NCBI RefSeq assembly: GCF_000507245.1
Contig: NC_023035.1
Span: 2,271,501-2,335,500, forward strand
Source of the DNA: Salinispira pacifica
Lineage (GTDB): Bacteria; Spirochaetota; Spirochaetia; DSM-27196; Salinispiraceae
Length of the DNA stretch: 64,000 bases
Reading direction: 5' to 3'
Shown here piece after piece: positions 62,001-64,000 of the stretch. The notes beneath the pieces are model-generated. The model was not told where the DNA came from. It made no database searches and saw only the letters and a list, made by a program, of their open reading frames with translations. Made by a program: the position numbers and the translations under genes. Every line of letters begins with the position of its first letter. The first letter of the stretch is position 1.

Positions 62001-63155
62001 TCAATCTGTTCCGGCCTCCAGGGATAGTGCGGCCAATCGTGCTTCAAACTCCGTGAGCCCGAAAACATTGCCGGCGTCTTGCACCCTGGAATGGGGCACT
62101 TTCCCCGGCGATTCATCCGTTATTGTATTCGCGGATGTATCCGGTTTTATATCCGGCCCTTCACCCGGCGCATCATTCAGTAATTCGGGGGGTGAACACA
62201 AATCGTAACGTTCGCTGCCGTCGGGGTCGTACACACGCCCTTTTTGTACCAGCCAGGCCGGCTGCTCCTTCGCTCTTTCCTGGTTCGCTCCTTCCCGATT
62301 CATCCCTTCCCGGTCGTGCGGCCGGTCGGGCAGCCAGTCGTACACCGGAAAGATTCTGAAATCCGGGGTGCGCCTGAGCGTCCAGTCCGCAGACCGGTGT
62401 TCCGTAATCCGCCTGATCACCGACTCACTCAGCCCAGGGGCCTGCGCCTCCCCAGCCAGGGCGCCGGTCTCACGGAGATAATCTACCGCTGCAGCGTAAA
62501 ACTCCGGGAAGCCCAGGCGTTCCCGGCTGTGTGCAGACAGGTTGGTCACCGCCGAGGGGTTGGAATTCACCGCCGGGCCGTCCAGCCGTACGGCGAAGCG
62601 TTTTTCCCAGCCTCTCAGGGAAGATCCCAGGGAATCCAGATCGGAATTGATCAGCAGCGTACCGTGATGCAGCGCCGTGTTCCCTTTGAATGTGAGGGCG
62701 TTCCCGCTGATTTTCAGTTCCCGGTAAAAAATGTCGCCCCGTTCGCCAATAGTGAAATCGGCTTCACTCAAGTCCGAGAAGCGTGCCGCAATGTGTCTGA
62801 TAATCTCGAGATTCTCCTCCTGGGAAAAGCCTTCCTTGGGACCGATAAAGCTCCAGTTGATATTCCCTTGGTCGTGGTATACCGTCCCGCCGCCGCTGAT
62901 TCGCCTCAGCAGGGGAATGCCGCGTTCCCCGAGAAGCTGCACGTTGCACTCTTTCCAGGGATTCTGATGCTTGCCGAATACCACCGCAGGCTCATTGACA
63001 TAAAGCAAAAAGAACTCCTCCCCCTCCTGCCAGTTGCAGGAAGCGAACAGTTCCTCTTCGAGACTGAGATTGGTGTACGGATCAACCGTATCAACACATA
63101 CCGTGTGGACGTTCCGCATCCTGAGCTGTTGCATGCTCCATGATCTGCCGAACAT
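62001..63155 (-). CDS. lplA: Lipoate--protein ligase A
   Basis: A 384-residue enzyme that activates lipoate with ATP and attaches it to lysines such as Lys43 of the nearby E2. NLSLEEELFAS, LRRISGGGTVYHDQGNINWSF (the RRxxGGGxVxHD motif) and KISGNALTFKGNTALHHGTLL are diagnostic. The C-terminal accessory domain contains two low-complexity inserts; REGMN-REGAN-QERAK is encoded by three tandem 15-bp repeats near 62265-62305. Several in-frame ATGs near the 5' end lack clear ribosome sites, so the start is uncertain by up to 12 codons. Confidence 0.88.
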   Translation of the reverse strand: MFGRSWSMQQLRMRNVHTVCVDTVDPYTNLSLEEELFASCNWQEGEEFFLLYVNEPAVVFGKHQNPWKECNVQLLGERGIPLLRRISGGGTVYHDQGNINWSFIGPKEGFSQEENLEIIRHIAARFSDLSEADFTIGERGDIFYRELKISGNALTFKGNTALHHGTLLINSDLDSLGSSLRGWEKRFAVRLDGPAVNSNPSAVTNLSAHSRERLGFPEFYAAAVDYLRETGALAGEAQAPGLSESVIRRITEHRSADWTLRRTPDFRIFPVYDWLPDRPHDREGMNREGANQERAKEQPAWLVQKGRVYDPDGSERYDLCSPPELLNDAPGEGPDIKPDTSANTITDESPGKVPHSRVQDAGNVFGLTEFEARLAALSLEAGTD

Positions 63156-63284
63156 TAATCCGCTTTATACCTGAGCATATTACTAAATATTATTTTATTA
63201 GGAAATAGCATTCAGGAAAAAAATACCCACAGCCGCCTTCATCGTCCATGAAAACCTTCGGGTTTCCCAAAATTTCGCATACAA

Positions 63285-63301
63285 TGTACGAATATCGTAC
63301 A
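63285..63301. promoter_or_regulatory. Operator-like palindrome upstream of the LacI-family gene
   Basis: TGTACGA-ATA-TCGTACA is a perfect 7-bp inverted repeat 17 bases upstream of the regulator's ATG, and overlaps the last base of a -10-like TACAAT (63280-63285). Autoregulation is likely. Confidence 0.55.
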
Positions 63302-63317
63302 GCGGGAGAACTTGTTC

Positions 63318-64000
63318 ATGAAAATAACCATCCAGGATATTGCCCGGGAAGCAGGGGTGAGCAAGGGAACGGTGTCCAAGGTGCTCAATAACCGGGCAGG
63401 CATCGGAAAGGAAACCAGAGAACGCATTCTGTCCATTATCAAACAGCGGGGGTATACCCCGGATTATTCCGCTCAGGCCCTTGCCTACTCCAGAACCCGG
63501 AGCATCGGAGTTCTCATTCCCCACAGAGCGGACAATTCAGTGAATGGTGCATACTGGGCCCACATGCTGGCGGTTATCAGCCGGGAGGCCGCAGCCCGGG
63601 ATTACTGGATCCAGCTGCTGACTGAAGCACATGAGGGGATGCTGGGTGAGCTGGTTGACAGGGTTATCAGCAACAGGAAGGTTGACGGTCTGATTATTTC
63701 AGCAGAGTTGCTGGATGAGCAGGCAATGGAACGGCTTGAAGGCGCTGAAATCCCCTATGTGATGCTGGGACGGAGAGAAGGCTATGAAAGATGGTTTGTT
63801 GATATCCGGAACTATGAAGCCGCAGCCCGGATGACGGAGCACATTCTCTCCGCCGGCTGCAGATCTCCGGCGATAATCTGCGGTCCGGATTCGTATCCCC
63901 ATTACCGCTCCCGGAAAGCAGGTTTTCTTGACCGGCTTGAGAAATCCGGAATAAACGGCCATGCCGTTTCCGTTTCCGAACTGGATGAGCTCAGCGCCGC
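63318..64000 (+). CDS. LacI-family transcriptional regulator, N-terminal part (cut by window edge)
   Basis: Open frame from ATG 63318 to the window end (227 codons seen). The helix-turn-helix and hinge helix are typical: ITIQDIAREAGVSKGTVSKVLNN, then RERILSIIKQRGYTPDYSAQALA. The effector domain begins SIGVLIPHR and continues through VDGLIISAE, IPYVMLG and the C-GPDSYPHYRSRKAGF region, so it probably binds a sugar. GGGAG lies 10-14 bases upstream of the start. Its target genes may be to the right of the window; the paired operators at 52233-52267 are another candidate. Confidence 0.92.
   Translation, partial: MKITIQDIAREAGVSKGTVSKVLNNRAGIGKETRERILSIIKQRGYTPDYSAQALAYSRTRSIGVLIPHRADNSVNGAYWAHMLAVISREAAARDYWIQLLTEAHEGMLGELVDRVISNRKVDGLIISAELLDEQAMERLEGAEIPYVMLGRREGYERWFVDIRNYEAAARMTEHILSAGCRSPAIICGPDSYPHYRSRKAGFLDRLEKSGINGHAVSVSELDELSA

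Overview
The window comes from a GC-rich (roughly 55% by eye) Gram-negative, probably halophilic or marine, facultatively anaerobic spirochaete. The grounds are: a complete hydroxyectoine operon with its dedicated aspartokinase; an OsmU/YehZYXW-type betaine-class ABC importer whose binding protein has a spirochaete-style FAGGNAE signal-peptide end; carotenoid genes crtB, crtI and a CruF-like gene, fitting the hydroxylated carotenoids of free-living spirochaetes; outer-membrane and lipoprotein genes; and a pyruvate dehydrogenase complex. The genus is an inference. No rRNA, tRNA or CRISPR array was seen.

Layout. 1-8493: tail of a UvrD-like helicase, an M48 protease, an M16 lipoprotein protease, a HAD 5'-nucleotidase, a frameshifted rlmG-like methyltransferase and a CAP-domain protein. 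8536-9933: an intact 1.4-kb insertion sequence with perfect 23-bp ends. 10018-13458: a two-domain rhodanese lipoprotein and an FMN-bind-like lipoprotein, divergent from a thioredoxin/SDR pair across a region rich in regulatory palindromes. 13492-15600: a membrane-anchored C45-type Ntn hydrolase. 15852-26736: osmoadaptation block (ectABCD-ask, a receiver/PP2C phosphatase, a cold-shock gene, osmU transporter). 26922-37550: exported TPR-like protein, MFS carrier, DUF3095 protein, sbcD, frameshifted sbcC, frameshifted zwf, pgl. 37571-40946: histidine kinase and response regulator. 41036-46612: plsC, arfB, carotenoid genes, an exported unknown. 46668-52048: an alpha-glucan locus in which a porin-like barrel, a small lipoprotein and a GH13 lipoprotein all carry a CBM48/E-set-like motif. 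52698-56179: HPr, a hybrid kinase and a CheY-like regulator. 56413-63155: PNPOx-pdhA-pdhB-pdhC-lpd and lplA. 63318-64000: start of a LacI-family regulator.

How the parts fit. Ectoine synthesis and betaine-class uptake give complementary responses to osmotic stress; the phosphatase lying between them is a candidate signalling link. The porin, lipoproteins and GH13 enzyme look like a surface alpha-glucan capture and degradation system under operator control, formally resembling Bacteroidetes Sus but without SusC/SusD homologues. LplA can lipoylate the E2 subunit of the neighbouring pyruvate dehydrogenase.

Two window-wide traits stand out. First, many proteins carry short in-frame low-complexity inserts encoded by 12-21-bp tandem repeats. 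Second, three genes (rlmG-like, sbcC, zwf) show about five apparent frameshifts, several beside G-tracts, which could be real mutations or assembly errors.
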